From Corynebacterium lubricantis DSM 45231 (GTDB lineage: Bacteria > Actinomycetota > Actinomycetes > Mycobacteriales > Mycobacteriaceae), in the NCBI RefSeq assembly GCF_000379425.1, contig NZ_KB902226.1, positions 1 through 64,000 of the forward strand: a stretch of DNA of 64,000 bases, written 5' to 3'. Shown piece after piece: positions 21,427 to 29,731 of this stretch (position 1 is its first letter; each line of letters begins with the position of its first letter). Below the pieces are notes generated by a model. That model saw only the letters and a list, made by a program, of their open reading frames with translations, made no database searches and had not been told where the DNA came from. A program made the position numbers and the translations under genes.

Positions 21427-21455
21427 ACCCTTACCCTCTGCTCAAGGGTAAGGGT
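21427..21455 (-). terminator. Hairpin downstream of the LGFP-type lipoprotein gene
   Basis: Perfect 10-bp inverted repeat ACCCTTACCC / GGGTAAGGGT with a 9-nt loop, 6 nt past the lipoprotein stop. No strong T run follows, so termination efficiency is uncertain. Confidence 0.6.
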
Positions 21456-21461
21456 CGCACA

Positions 21462-22103
21462 CTAGTTAGGCTCAACCTGGGCGGTCCACTCGCCACCCTC
21501 GTTGACCCAGTTGATCACACCGTTGGTGAACGTCTGGGTCCAGCCGCCGTCAGGAAGTGTTTCCTCTGGCGCGGTTGGCAGACCGATTTCGTTGGTCAGG
21601 CCACCCTGATCAGCCCACGTCTGGCCGATCATGCCCACGAGTGGTGCCGCACCGGAATCCTCGGACCATGCGAGCAGGTTCTCCTCGGCGAACGTTGCCA
21701 AGGCGCCGTTATCCTCTTGCTGGATGGACTCTGGGTCGCCCCATTCACCCGATACTTCATCAATGGCAGACTTGAAGTCCGCAGGGATGAGCACGGACTG
21801 ACCATCTGCAGTCTGCTGCTCTACAGTTTCGCCGTCTGCGCCCTCGGCGCCATTGGCACCTTCGGCGTCTTCACCCTCAGCGTCTGCACCATCAGTTGCG
21901 CCTTCGGACTCAGAGGCATCTGCGGAATCGGAGGAGTCCGCAGAATCGGATGCCGATGCGTCTGCACCGCCAGAGGCTTCCGCGCCGGTCGTTGCCGAGG
22001 CGTCGCCCGACCCGTCGCTAGAGCTTCCTCCATCAGAGGTACATGCAGCCAACCCACCCGCAATGGTGACCGCTGCAATGACAGTTGCTAGTGTGCGCTT
22101 CAT
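21462..22103 (-). CDS. Lipoprotein with acidic low-complexity linker and one LGFP-like repeat
   Basis: A 213-residue exported lipoprotein. The signal peptide MKRTLATVIAAVTIAGG ends in lipobox LAAC with lipidated C21. Residues about 22-95 are a striking Ser/Ala/Gly/Asp/Glu-only linker. The C-terminal domain contains DEVSGEWGDPES and GQTWADQGGLTNEIGLPTAP followed by WTQTFTNGVINWV, which fits an LGFP repeat, a motif of mycolata cell-wall proteins thought to bind the arabinogalactan/mycolate layer. Probable envelope anchoring or spacing role (inference). Stop is followed by a hairpin. Confidence 0.8.
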   Translation of the reverse strand: MKRTLATVIAAVTIAGGLAACTSDGGSSSDGSGDASATTGAEASGGADASASDSADSSDSADASESEGATDGADAEGEDAEGANGAEGADGETVEQQTADGQSVLIPADFKSAIDEVSGEWGDPESIQQEDNGALATFAEENLLAWSEDSGAAPLVGMIGQTWADQGGLTNEIGLPTAPEETLPDGGWTQTFTNGVINWVNEGGEWTAQVEPN

Positions 22104-22157
22104 CGAAAGATCCTTTCATGTGGGGTCGATTACTTTTCCCAGTATCCGAACTTTTAG

Positions 22158-22796
22158 TTAACTGCGCTTCTTTCTCCCCCTATATTGGGGGGACTGATTT
22201 CCACGGCGAGCTTCTTTCGCTAAGCGTTTCTCTTTCGCTGTTCGCTTCGGCGCCGCGGCCCTCGACGAGTTCAACGTTCTGCCCTTCGCGACGCCAACGA
22301 AATCCTGAATTGCGTCCGAGTCCTCGGCTTTTCTCCACACCAGAGCGATAATCGTCACAGGTTCGCTGCCTCCTTTGAGCGTCAGCGGAACGACCTGTTT
22401 TTTCGACAACACCTTCAGCAGGGGCTTAGGCCCGAAGGCGATTCCGACGTTCGCCGCGACAACTTGCAAAGCTGCCCGCAGTTCGTCGATGGTGTCGTAC
22501 TCGTTGATATGTTCGCCGTCCAAGTCCCGAAGTTGCACGGCCTCTCCCACCTCCGCATAGACCGATTCCTTTGGAACCGCCACGCCTGGTTCTTCGTCGT
22601 AAAGCGTGACGACGAAGAACTCGTCCGTAACCCGGACGTCCGGGAGCCTTGTGAGCGCTAACTCGGCCTCTCCTGCCTGCAATGCGGCGAACGCATCGTC
22701 GGAATCGCGCGTGGTCAACCCATGCGAGGTGGAGTCGCGGAATCTGCGGAACCATTTCGCAGGCTCTGTTCCGGTTACAAACGCAAGGGTCAACAT
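22158..22796 (-). CDS. Stand-alone LysR-type substrate-binding domain protein
   Basis: From ATG 22796 the protein is 212 residues: LTLAFVTGTEPAKWFRRFRDS at the start, then DDAFAALQAGEAELALTRLPD, FFVVTLYDEEPGVAVPKES and a C-terminal VTIIALVWRKAEDSDAIQDFVGV. These are the two lobes of a LysR-family effector-binding fold, but the N-terminal helix-turn-helix is missing; the C-terminus is a Lys/Arg-rich tail (AAAPKRTAKEKRLAKEARRG). It starts 18 bp from the divergently read DUF5997 gene, a pairing I recall from other corynebacteria. Function unknown; perhaps nucleic-acid or ligand sensing. Confidence 0.75.
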   Translation of the reverse strand: MLTLAFVTGTEPAKWFRRFRDSTSHGLTTRDSDDAFAALQAGEAELALTRLPDVRVTDEFFVVTLYDEEPGVAVPKESVYAEVGEAVQLRDLDGEHINEYDTIDELRAALQVVAANVGIAFGPKPLLKVLSKKQVVPLTLKGGSEPVTIIALVWRKAEDSDAIQDFVGVAKGRTLNSSRAAAPKRTAKEKRLAKEARRGNQSPQYRGRKKRS

Positions 22797-22820
22797 GGCG
22801 TTAATGCTACCGTCATGGTT
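22797..22820. promoter_or_regulatory. Overlapping divergent leaderless promoters
   Basis: Only 18-24 bp separate the two start codons. On the minus strand TAGCAT lies 7 nt before ATG 22796; on the plus strand TAATGC lies 7 nt before ATG 22815. Both -10-like hexamers overlap in TTAATGCTA (22801-22809), implying leaderless mRNAs and -35 regions inside the opposite gene. Inference from spacing only. Confidence 0.5.
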
Positions 22821-23210
22821 ATGAGTGAAGATTTCAACTTCGATGGCGAGCCTTCCGGCACCGCCATGAAACCCGCAACCGCAGCGAAGAAGCTCGGTAT
22901 CTACCTGCCCGCAACTCCTCAGGAATTCCAGGACGGCGCCGTCACCCACGGCCAATTGCGCGATCTGCAAACCAATCCACCGGAGTGGCTCAAGCAGCTG
23001 CGTTTGGAGGGCCCACACCCCCGCCCCGAGGTTGCTCGGAAGCTGGGTATCTCGATTACCGCGCTGAAGCGCAATGACCTGGATCAGCCGTTGACCACCG
23101 CTGAGATCAAGGAACTCCTGGCGAACCAGCCCGAGTGGTTGAGCCAGGCTCGCACTGCGTTCGCTGCTGAGCGTGCAGACGGTGCTGACGGACAGGACGC
23201 AGATAGCTAA
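22821..23210 (+). CDS. DUF5997 family protein
   Basis: A 129-residue (131 from ATG 22815) soluble protein typical of the actinobacterial DUF5997 family: MKPATAAKKLGIYLPATPQEFQ, then LRDLQTNPPEWLKQLRLEGPHPR, VARKLGISITALKRNDLDQPLTT and LLANQPEWLSQAR. The repeated NPPEWL/NQPEWL helices and the KLGI turns suggest a duplicated helical unit, possibly nucleic-acid binding; function is unknown. It is divergent from the LysR-type domain gene with overlapping promoters, and its transcript ends at a strong terminator shared with glyA. Confidence 0.75.
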   Translation: MSEDFNFDGEPSGTAMKPATAAKKLGIYLPATPQEFQDGAVTHGQLRDLQTNPPEWLKQLRLEGPHPRPEVARKLGISITALKRNDLDQPLTTAEIKELLANQPEWLSQARTAFAAERADGADGQDADS

Positions 23211-23214
23211 TCGC

Positions 23215-23228
23215 TCGCTTCACGACGA
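23215..23228 (+). other. Recurrent pre-terminator motif TCGCTTNNCGACGA (copy 1)
   Basis: TCGCTTCACGACGA begins 4 nt after the DUF5997 stop codon and abuts the terminator stem. The same word occurs after prsA, rplY and genM. Confidence 0.6.
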
Positions 23229-23263
23229 AGGCCCGATCCCCGCTGCTGCAGGGATCGGGCCTT
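23228..23263. terminator. Bidirectional terminator between DUF5997 gene and glyA
   Basis: Perfect 13-bp stem AAGGCCCGATCCC / GGGATCGGGCCTT with a 10-nt loop and TATT tail on the plus strand; it lies between two convergent genes and can serve both. Confidence 0.9.
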
Positions 23264-23277
23264 TATTCGCGTGCTTC

Positions 23278-24567
23278 TTAGACCATCTTCCAGTCTTCGA
23301 GGCCTTCGTAGAGTGGGTACTGCTCGGCGAGCTTCTCCACGCGTGCACGAAGCGCTGCTACGTCAGCGTTCTTGCCTGCGGCCAGCGCGGTGCCGATGAT
23401 GTCTGCGGTCTCGGTGAACGCCGCTGCGTCGAATCCGCGGGTAGCCAGCGCCGGGGTACCGATGCGCAGGCCGGAAGAGACGGCTGGTGGACGTGGGTCG
23501 AAAGGCACGGAGTTGCGGTTCACGGTGATGCCCACTTCGTGCAGAAGATCCTCTGCCTGCTGGCCATCCATCTCCGAGTTACGCAGGTCGGCGAGGACCA
23601 AGTGCACATCGGTGCCGCCGGTGAGCACGTCAACGCCAGCAGCCTTACAATCATCCGCGGTCAGGCGCTCAGCCAGGATTCGTGCGCCCTCGAGGGTGCG
23701 TGCCTGACGGTCCTTGAAGCCGTCGGACGCTGCAACCTTGAGCGCGGTTGCCTTCGCAGCGACTGCGTGCATCAGTGGGCCACCCTGCTGGCCTGGGAAG
23801 ACTGCGGAGTTGAGCTTCTTTGCGAACTCTTCCTTCGCCAGGATCATGCCGGAGCGTGGGCCGCCGATGGTCTTGTGAATGGTGGTGGACACAACGTCCG
23901 AGTAAGGCACTGGGCTTGGGTGCAGGCCAGCTGCAACCAGGCCTGCGAAGTGAGCCATATCGGTCCACAGGTAGGCCCCGACCTCGTCGGCGATCTCGCG
24001 GAATGCCTTGAAGTCCAGGGTACGAGGGTAAGCAGACCAGCCAGCAATGATGACCTGTGGCTTGTGCTCGATGGCCAGCTCGCGGACCTTGTCCATGTCA
24101 ACGCGCATGGTCTCTGGGTCAACTTCGTAGGCAACAACGTTGTACAGGCGACCGGAGAAGTTCGCCTTCATGCCGTGAGTCAGGTGTCCACCGTGTGCCA
24201 GGGACAGACCAAGGATGGTGTCGCCTGGCTTGATCAGTGCGTGCAGCACTGCAGCGTTCGCCTGTGCACCGGAGTGAGGCTGAACGTTGGCGTATTCCGC
24301 ACCGAAGAGTGCCTTGGCGCGTTCGATTGCGAGGTTTTCGATCACATCGACGTTTTCGCAGCCACCGTAGTAGCGCTTGCCTGGGTAGCCTTCGGCGTAC
24401 TTGTTCGTCAGGACCGAACCCTGTGCCTGCAGCACCGCGCGCGGAACGAAGTTTTCGGAAGCAATCATTTCCAAGGTGTTGCGCTGGCGGGAAATCTCGT
24501 TGAGGATTTGTGCGTGCACCTCAGGATCGAGTTCCGCCAGCTCCTGGTTCAACACGTTGTCTGTCAT
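23278..24567 (-). CDS. glyA: Serine hydroxymethyltransferase
   Basis: PLP enzyme converting serine and tetrahydrofolate to glycine and 5,10-methylene-THF, the main one-carbon source. The 429-residue length is normal. The PLP-binding lysine is K232 in [14 protein letters not shown]; other landmarks are [44 protein letters not shown] and [26 protein letters not shown] 24567 is preceded by AAAGGT. It is divergent from coaA, with about 110 bp between starts. The gene order glyA/coaA/uppS is conserved in actinobacteria. Confidence 0.98.
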   Translation of the reverse strand: MTDNVLNQELAELDPEVHAQILNEISRQRNTLEMIASENFVPRAVLQAQGSVLTNKYAEGYPGKRYYGGCENVDVIENLAIERAKALFGAEYANVQPHSGAQANAAVLHALIKPGDTILGLSLAHGGHLTHGMKANFSGRLYNVVAYEVDPETMRVDMDKVRELAIEHKPQVIIAGWSAYPRTLDFKAFREIADEVGAYLWTDMAHFAGLVAAGLHPSPVPYSDVVSTTIHKTIGGPRSGMILAKEEFAKKLNSAVFPGQQGGPLMHAVAAKATALKVAASDGFKDRQARTLEGARILAERLTADDCKAAGVDVLTGGTDVHLVLADLRNSEMDGQQAEDLLHEVGITVNRNSVPFDPRPPAVSSGLRIGTPALATRGFDAAAFTETADIIGTALAAGKNADVAALRARVEKLAEQYPLYEGLEDWKMV

Positions 24568-24680
24568 GGGATCGTTGCCGACCTTTCAAAGAGCGAGTAG
24601 TTCCTGTGTATCTTACGACACGGGTGAACTCAGCGGGGTCAAGGTCTAGTGCTTAGGCAAGAAGTGGGACAATTAACACT

Positions 24681-25607
24681 ATGGCTCGCAGCACGGACTC
24701 CAGTCCCTACCTAGATTTTGACAGAGATGCGTGGAGGGAACTGCGCGCAACGATGCCCCAGGTGCTCTCTGCAGAGGAACTGGAAACGTTGCGTGGCGTG
24801 GGCGAGAATATTGATCTCAACGAGGTCACAGACATTTATCTGCCTCTTTCGCGTTTGATTCACCTCCAAATCTCCGCGCGACAGGAACTCACCGCCGCGA
24901 CGGAAACGTTCCTCGGCGAGAAATCAGTTCGAGTGCCGTTCATCATCGGCGTCGCGGGCTCGGTGGCGGTCGGGAAATCGACGACCGCTCGCTTGCTGCA
25001 GGTTCTCCTGCAGCGGTGGGACACCCATCCGCGGGTAGATCTAGTCACCACCGACGGTTTCCTTCTCCCCACCGCCGAGTTGGAACGCCGCAAGTTAATG
25101 TCTCGAAAAGGCTTTCCCGAGTCCTACGACCGCCGCGCGCTGCTGCGCTTTGTCACTGACGTCAAGTCCGGCAAACCCAATGTGCACGCGCCCGTGTATT
25201 CGCACACGGCGTATGACATTCTCCCCGACGAGTTTCAAATCATCGACCGCCCGGACATTCTCATCTTGGAGGGACTCAACGTCTTACAGACGGGACCAAC
25301 GTTGATGGTCAGTGATCTGCTTGATTTCTCGGTGTACGTCGATGCACGTACCACCGACATCGAGCATTGGTATATCGAGCGCTTCCTGAAGCTGCGCCAC
25401 ACCGCCTTCCGCCAGCCGGGCGCCCACTTCGCCGACTACGCCCACTTGGACGAGGCGAAGGCATCACACACCGCACGCGAAATTTGGCAATCGATTAACT
25501 TGCCCAACTTGATGGAAAATATCCTGCCCACAAGGGTTCGTGCTTCCCTCATACTGCACAAGGGGTATGACCACTTGGTGCAGCGTGTAAGCATGCGCAA
25601 GATGTAG
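24681..25607 (+). CDS. coaA: Type I pantothenate kinase
   Basis: First committed step of coenzyme A synthesis, phosphorylating pantothenate with ATP. The 308-residue protein is the usual prokaryotic type I size. The P-loop GSVAVGKST is at 93-101; [40 protein letters not shown] and [11 protein letters not shown] follow in family order. The C-terminus is [21 protein letters not shown] 24681 has a poor upstream ribosome-binding site (GGACAATTAACACT). The stop lies 12 nt from the convergent prenyl synthase stop, with no clear terminator. Confidence 0.97.
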   Translation: MARSTDSSPYLDFDRDAWRELRATMPQVLSAEELETLRGVGENIDLNEVTDIYLPLSRLIHLQISARQELTAATETFLGEKSVRVPFIIGVAGSVAVGKSTTARLLQVLLQRWDTHPRVDLVTTDGFLLPTAELERRKLMSRKGFPESYDRRALLRFVTDVKSGKPNVHAPVYSHTAYDILPDEFQIIDRPDILILEGLNVLQTGPTLMVSDLLDFSVYVDARTTDIEHWYIERFLKLRHTAFRQPGAHFADYAHLDEAKASHTAREIWQSINLPNLMENILPTRVRASLILHKGYDHLVQRVSMRKM

Positions 25608-25619
25608 GTTGATCAGCGA

Positions 25620-26390
25620 TTATTTACCAAAGCGGCGCGAGCGCTGGGAGTAGTCTCGCAATGCCCGCATGAAGTCAATCTTTCGAAACGCCGGCCAGTA
25701 GGTATCAGTAAACCAGATTTCCGAATACGCCGACTGCCACAATAAGAACCCGGAAAGTCGCTGCTCACCGGAAGTTCGAATTACTAAGTCTGGGTCAGGC
25801 TGTCCCTTGGTGTAGACGTGCTTGGAAATCGAATCCACTGTCACGGCATCTGCTAGTTGATCCGCAGGGGTCCCTGCAGCCACCTCTTCGTCGATAAGCG
25901 TCTTGACCGCATCGACGATTTCCTGGCGCCCGCCGTAACCAACAGCAATATTTACGGTCAGCCCGGGACGCTCGGAAGTCGCCGCGGCGGAATCTTGCAT
26001 CCGCTTCGCCACCTCGGGTGGCAAAAGGTCGAGGTGGCCCACGAGGCGCACCTTGCAGGTCTGATCGTCGGCGGCAAGATCGTCAATGACATCGGAAATG
26101 ATGTCGAAGAGCAGCTCGACTTCTTCCCTCGTGCGCTGCAGATTCTCTGTAGACAGCAGGTAGATGGTGATGACTTCTACCTCAGTCTCCGCGGACCAGC
26201 GCACCAGCTCGCCGATCTTATTCGCGCCAGCGCGGTGCCCGTGGGAGATATCTGTAAAGCCTGCCTCACGGGCCCACCGCCGGTTCCCGTCCGCCATCAC
26301 GGCAATGTGCTTCGGTTGCGGCTTGCCGCGCAGCTCACGGCGAAGCCTCCGCTCGTAGAGCGGATACATCAATCGTTCAAGCACATTCAC
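25620..26390 (-). CDS. uppS1: cis-Prenyl diphosphate synthase, short-chain (Z-FPP synthase type)
   Basis: UPP synthase family enzyme. Motif HIAVMADGNRRWA carries catalytic D34; ISHGHRAGANKIGELVRW, TIYLLSTENLQRTREEVELL, VNIAVGYGGRQEI and DLVIRTSGEQRLSGFLLWQSAYSEIWF complete the family pattern. The 256 residues and the position next to coaA/glyA match the mycobacterial Rv1086 type, which makes omega,E,Z-farnesyl diphosphate as primer for decaprenyl phosphate, the arabinan and mycolate carrier. Product length is inferred from context, not sequence. It follows aroF on the same strand by 21 nt. Confidence 0.88.
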   Translation of the reverse strand: MNVLERLMYPLYERRLRRELRGKPQPKHIAVMADGNRRWAREAGFTDISHGHRAGANKIGELVRWSAETEVEVITIYLLSTENLQRTREEVELLFDIISDVIDDLAADDQTCKVRLVGHLDLLPPEVAKRMQDSAAATSERPGLTVNIAVGYGGRQEIVDAVKTLIDEEVAAGTPADQLADAVTVDSISKHVYTKGQPDPDLVIRTSGEQRLSGFLLWQSAYSEIWFTDTYWPAFRKIDFMRALRDYSQRSRRFGK

Positions 26391-26411
26391 ATTATTCAGT
26401 GTAGCGGGTTC

Positions 26412-27506
26412 CTACTTTTCCCTGCGCTTGCGCACCGCGCGAGCCAGATCTTCCAGCAAATCCACAGTCGTGTCGAAATCCATGCACTTATCCGTCACGG
26501 ACTGTCCGTACACGAGGCCTTCACCACCGTTGATCTTCAACTTTTCCGGATCCAGCTTCTGCGCGCCCGCAACGAGGAAGGATTCGAGCATAATGCCGGC
26601 GATGTGATCATTGCCTTCGGCGATCTGCTCGGCGACATCGCGCGTCACCTCAGCTTGGCGCACGTGGTCCTTGTTCGAGTTCGCGTGCGACGCATCGATC
26701 ATCAAGCGCGCATCGGGGCCAAGCTTATCGACGACCGACGCCACCGAATCCCGGTCGTAATTCGGGCCGTCAGTGCCACCACGCAGAATGACGTGGGTGT
26801 GCGGATTGCCATCGGTTTCTACGACGCTGGGTACACCCTCGTCGGATACTCCAAAAAAGAAGTGTGGCTGCTGCGCCGCACTCACCGCGTCGATGGCGAC
26901 CTGCACGGATCCGTCGGTGCCGTTCTTGAAGCCGATCGGCATGGACATGCCCGAGGCCAGCTGGCGGTGCACCTGGGATTCCGTGGTGCGGGCGCCGATA
27001 GCACCCCACGCTACAGCATCGGCGTAGTACTGCGGGCTCGAAGGCTCTAGGAACTCACACGCCGTTGGAAGGCCGGTGGTGACCACCTTGGTCAGTACCT
27101 CGCGTGCCAAGCGCAGGCCCTTTTCTACGTGGTAGGTGCCATTGAGATCGGGGTCGTTAATCAGGCCCTTCCAACCCACCGTCGTGCGGGGCTTTTCAAA
27201 GTACACGCGCATGACAACCTTGAGCTCCTCGTCGAGACGCTTCGCCAGCGGTGCGAGGCGATCGGCGTATTCCTGAGCCGCGACGGGATCGTGGATCGAA
27301 CATGGCCCTACAACGACGACCAAACGGTCATCCTCGCCGGCGAAAATATCCGCGATGTCCTGGCGGTCGCGCTCGACCTTGTTCAACTTGTCCTCGTCGA
27401 GCGGGAGATCGTTTTGCATTTCCAGCGGGCTTGGGAGGCGGTGGAAGCCGCGGACCCGTTTATTGGAGGTGGAGGCCGAATTGCTCAGTGAGACTGGTTG
27501 AGACAT
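26412..27506 (-). CDS. aroF: 3-deoxy-7-phosphoheptulonate (DAHP) synthase, type I
   Basis: First enzyme of the shikimate pathway, condensing PEP and erythrose-4-phosphate. From ATG 27506 the product has 364 residues, typical of AroF/AroG class I. Motifs: VVVVGPCSIHDPVAAQEYADRL, VMRVYFEKPRTTVGWKGLINDP, AWGAIGARTTESQVHRQLASG, ILRGGTDGPNYD and LMIDASHANSNKDH. The N-terminal MSQPVSLSNSASTSNKRV agrees with corynebacterial orthologues, so the upstream in-frame extension to 27572 is rejected. Expression is probably set by the aroR attenuator immediately upstream and by feedback inhibition at the protein level (which aromatic amino acid cannot be told here). Confidence 0.95.
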   Translation of the reverse strand: MSQPVSLSNSASTSNKRVRGFHRLPSPLEMQNDLPLDEDKLNKVERDRQDIADIFAGEDDRLVVVVGPCSIHDPVAAQEYADRLAPLAKRLDEELKVVMRVYFEKPRTTVGWKGLINDPDLNGTYHVEKGLRLAREVLTKVVTTGLPTACEFLEPSSPQYYADAVAWGAIGARTTESQVHRQLASGMSMPIGFKNGTDGSVQVAIDAVSAAQQPHFFFGVSDEGVPSVVETDGNPHTHVILRGGTDGPNYDRDSVASVVDKLGPDARLMIDASHANSNKDHVRQAEVTRDVAEQIAEGNDHIAGIMLESFLVAGAQKLDPEKLKINGGEGLVYGQSVTDKCMDFDTTVDLLEDLARAVRKRREK

Positions 27507-27570
27507 TCTCGTGGTTCCTTTTGTGTGTTTCGGGTGTAGATGGGGTGCGATGCAATTGGTGTAAGCAAGC

Positions 27571-27610
27571 AAAAAAGCAGCCCCTCAACCCTTTCGGGGA
27601 GGTGCTGCTT
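27571..27610 (-). terminator. Attenuator terminator upstream of aroF
   Basis: On the minus strand AAGCAGC-A-CCTC pairs with GAGG-G-GCTGCTT (7+4 bp with one mismatch) and is followed directly by TTTT, giving a rho-independent terminator between leader ORF aroR and aroF. AGAGCCT just before its 5' arm is complementary to AGGCTCT inside aroR codons 10-12, allowing an alternative fold. Confidence 0.8.
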
Positions 27611-27634
27611 AGGCTCTAGTTAGCGTGTGTTCGG

Positions 27635-27703
27635 TCAGCTCAAAGAACAAGACCGGGTGACGCCACCCAGAGCCTTGCTAAAATAAAAACGCTGTACGAA
27701 CAT
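27635..27703 (-). CDS. aroR: Leader peptide AroR of the aroF attenuator
   Basis: A 22-codon ORF, too short for routine gene calling: MFVQRFYFSKALGGVTRS then CSLS and TGA. It contains Phe-Tyr-Phe at codons 6-8 plus Phe2, ahead of a terminator that precedes aroF, the arrangement of ribosome-mediated attenuation by Phe/Tyr supply. A -10-like TATGGT ends 7 nt before the ATG, so the transcript may be leaderless. I recall an aroR leader of this kind described in C. glutamicum. Low charged tRNA-Phe/Tyr would stall the ribosome at FYF and favour readthrough; the precise competing structures were not modelled. Confidence 0.8.
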   Translation of the reverse strand: MFVQRFYFSKALGGVTRSCSLS

Positions 27704-27768
27704 GCCCCACACCATAACACAGTTCATGCTGCGGGGGTAGGGCTTTCACCCAAAGGCGAGAAAATGGG

Positions 27769-28071
27769 TCAAAACTTCGACTGTTCGCCGCGGTCAAGCA
27801 CGCCAGCTTCCGCCATCGCTTTGTCTATTGCCTCGGTGTCGAACACGTCCAAGCCGTGTGCCTCCGCAAACATCCGGCGACGATTGAAGCGCGAGTAGCG
27901 ACGATGGAAGAACCAGCCCAACGTCAGAATCGCTGCCAAAAGTGCCACTAGGATCAGCATGCCAATCGGCGATGCCTTACCGAATTCGGGGCCGAGCGGG
28001 CCACCGTCCTCCTGCTGAGCAAGCACGTCGATGACAACGCCCTGGGTGCTGGCCAAAAATTCCGTAATCAC
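27769..28071 (-). CDS. Small single-span membrane protein downstream of mca
   Basis: A 100-residue protein with an exported N-terminal segment, one clear membrane span (SPIGMLILVALLAAILTLGWFF, residues about 34-55), then a basic RRYSRFNRRRMFAEAHGLDVF patch and an acidic C-terminus. Begins 5 nt after the mca stop, so it is co-transcribed and probably translationally coupled. Mycobacteria also carry a small membrane protein gene after mca (Rv1083 position). Function unknown. Confidence 0.75.
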   Translation of the reverse strand: MITEFLASTQGVVIDVLAQQEDGGPLGPEFGKASPIGMLILVALLAAILTLGWFFHRRYSRFNRRRMFAEAHGLDVFDTEAIDKAMAEAGVLDRGEQSKF

Positions 28072-28076
28072 GGGTC

Positions 28077-28964
28077 TTAATCCTCATCCTTCGCGGCATC
28101 GGTTGCGATACCTGCGAATAAATCATCTTCGGGCATGTGCGTTGACACACGCGTGCGGGCGAGCTCGAACTCTTCCGTAGGCCACAGTTCTTGCTGCACT
28201 TCTACTGATGTTGCCAAGAAAGCCCCCGCTGGGTCAATCTGAGTGGCGTGCGCGAGAAGTGCTTGCTCACGATTACTAAAGTAGTCCGAACATTCAACCT
28301 GAGTGGTCACTCGAGCCATAATGTCCGCCCTATTCTCTTCCCAACGCTTAATCATCGGGCCGTACGGGCTGCGTTTCCCTTCGGCGCGCAGGCGCTCGTC
28401 GAAAAGCTTCATGCGTTGCAGCACGAAACCGTGGGAGTAATACAACTTCAACGGTGTCCACGGTTGACCCGCTTCGGGGGCAAATTCTGGGTCGCCGGAT
28501 TTCTCCCACGCCAGCATGGAAATCTCGTGCACCATCAGGTGATCCGGGTGCGGGTAGCCGCCATTTTCGTCGTACGTAATGATCACATGCGGACGGAATT
28601 CGCGGATCACTTGCACTAGGTACTTGGTCACCTCTACTGGGTCCTGCTTGGCAAAACATCCCTCTGGCAACGGCGGGAGCGGATCCCCTTCAGGTAAGCC
28701 GGAATCCACGTATCCCAGCCACATCTGTTCAACACCAAGGGCATCGGCAGCTTTGGCCATCTCTTCGCGGCGCACTTCAACCATGTTGTCGAGGACGCCG
28801 GGGCGGTCCATCGCGGGGTTGAGGATCGAGCCGCGTTCGCCGCCCGTGCAGGTAACAACGAGCACGTCGTTGCCTTCGTCTGCGTATTTCGCCATGGTTG
28901 CCGCGCCTTTCGACGATTCGTCGTCGGGGTGCGCATGGATTGCCATGAGGCGTAGGCCGCTCAC
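28077..28964 (-). CDS. mca: Mycothiol S-conjugate amidase
   Basis: Zinc amidase that cleaves mycothiol S-conjugates of electrophiles and drugs to a mercapturic acid and GlcN-inositol, recycling the mycothiol scaffold. The LmbE/PIG-L fold signature is [11 protein letters not shown] with zinc ligands H12 and D15; the third ligand is H142 in [24 protein letters not shown] and [14 protein letters not shown] are typical of Mca rather than MshB. 295 residues, normal length. Presence confirms a mycothiol-making actinobacterium and fits with the mycothiol-dependent isomerase at 62.5 kb. Divergent from the DUF4307 gene. Confidence 0.94.
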   Translation of the reverse strand: MSGLRLMAIHAHPDDESSKGAATMAKYADEGNDVLVVTCTGGERGSILNPAMDRPGVLDNMVEVRREEMAKAADALGVEQMWLGYVDSGLPEGDPLPPLPEGCFAKQDPVEVTKYLVQVIREFRPHVIITYDENGGYPHPDHLMVHEISMLAWEKSGDPEFAPEAGQPWTPLKLYYSHGFVLQRMKLFDERLRAEGKRSPYGPMIKRWEENRADIMARVTTQVECSDYFSNREQALLAHATQIDPAGAFLATSVEVQQELWPTEEFELARTRVSTHMPEDDLFAGIATDAAKDED

Positions 28965-29099
28965 TAAAACTCCACCTTCCTCATCCTGTAAATTGGGGAT
29001 TTAGGTTAACTCCAACCAATCTTAGTACGATCAAGGCTAAAGTCATTTTCGTTACTGAGCTCTCGCTCCGCCTGTTGCAATTTGTGAGGTTTTTCGGTC

Positions 29100-29570
29100 G
29101 TGTCCACCCCTGATATTTCCCGCCCCGTCGACCGATATGGGAAGGACTTCACTCCAGAAAAGCCCAAAGGCATCGCCGGCAAAGTCATCGCCGTGATCAT
29201 GGTCGTCGCGATCGCTCTTATCCTGATCGCCGCTACGGCAAGAATTATGACCAAGGATGACTCGCCGATCGAAGGTTCTTTTGTCACCAATGAGCGTATC
29301 GACGATTCCACCAACCGGGTCTGGATCGACGTCGTGCGCTCAAACACCGAAATCCCTTCTTATTGCATCGCCACCTCGTTGGACTATGCCATGGCTGAGG
29401 TCGGTCGTCGCGAAGTGATCATTCCTGCGGGTGGCGAAGCGCAGATGCGCATCGCCGTGGACATGCCCACGCGCGGCTACCCCGTCTCCGGCGGTATTTA
29501 CGGCTGTTCCGAAAACGTCCCGTCCTACATGAACACCGAAAACCCCACATACGATCAGGCTCGTTCCTAA
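29100..29570 (+). CDS. DUF4307 membrane protein
   Basis: A 156-residue protein from GTG 29100. Short cytoplasmic N-terminus with DRYG motif, one membrane span (AVIMVVAIALILIAATA), then an exported domain with VTNERIDDSTNRVWIDVVRS, two cysteines (EIPSYCIATSLDYAMAEVG and GGIYGCSENVP) and a conserved VGRREVIIPAGGEAQ strand, matching actinobacterial DUF4307, which sits between mca and greA in mycobacteria as here. Function unknown. TTGTGAGG lies 10 nt upstream of the start. Confidence 0.82.
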   Translation: MSTPDISRPVDRYGKDFTPEKPKGIAGKVIAVIMVVAIALILIAATARIMTKDDSPIEGSFVTNERIDDSTNRVWIDVVRSNTEIPSYCIATSLDYAMAEVGRREVIIPAGGEAQMRIAVDMPTRGYPVSGGIYGCSENVPSYMNTENPTYDQARS

Positions 29571-29731
29571 AAAACCCTTTGTGGGTAGCCGGGTAATTTT
29601 TAGCACATTGAGGCTGTGTTAGAATGCCCGTTAGTTCAAGTGCGCATTTATGGCGTGTACCTCGCGCTGCCACAACGCAGAAATGTCGGCAGAAATGTCG
29701 CAGAATCGTTTCAATGGAAGGTTTGTCACCC

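Noticed and set aside
29001..29019. TTAGGTTAACTCCAACCAA between mca and the DUF4307 gene, resembling a DtxR iron box
   Set aside because: Only about 12-13 of 19 positions agree with the consensus and neither neighbour is an iron gene.
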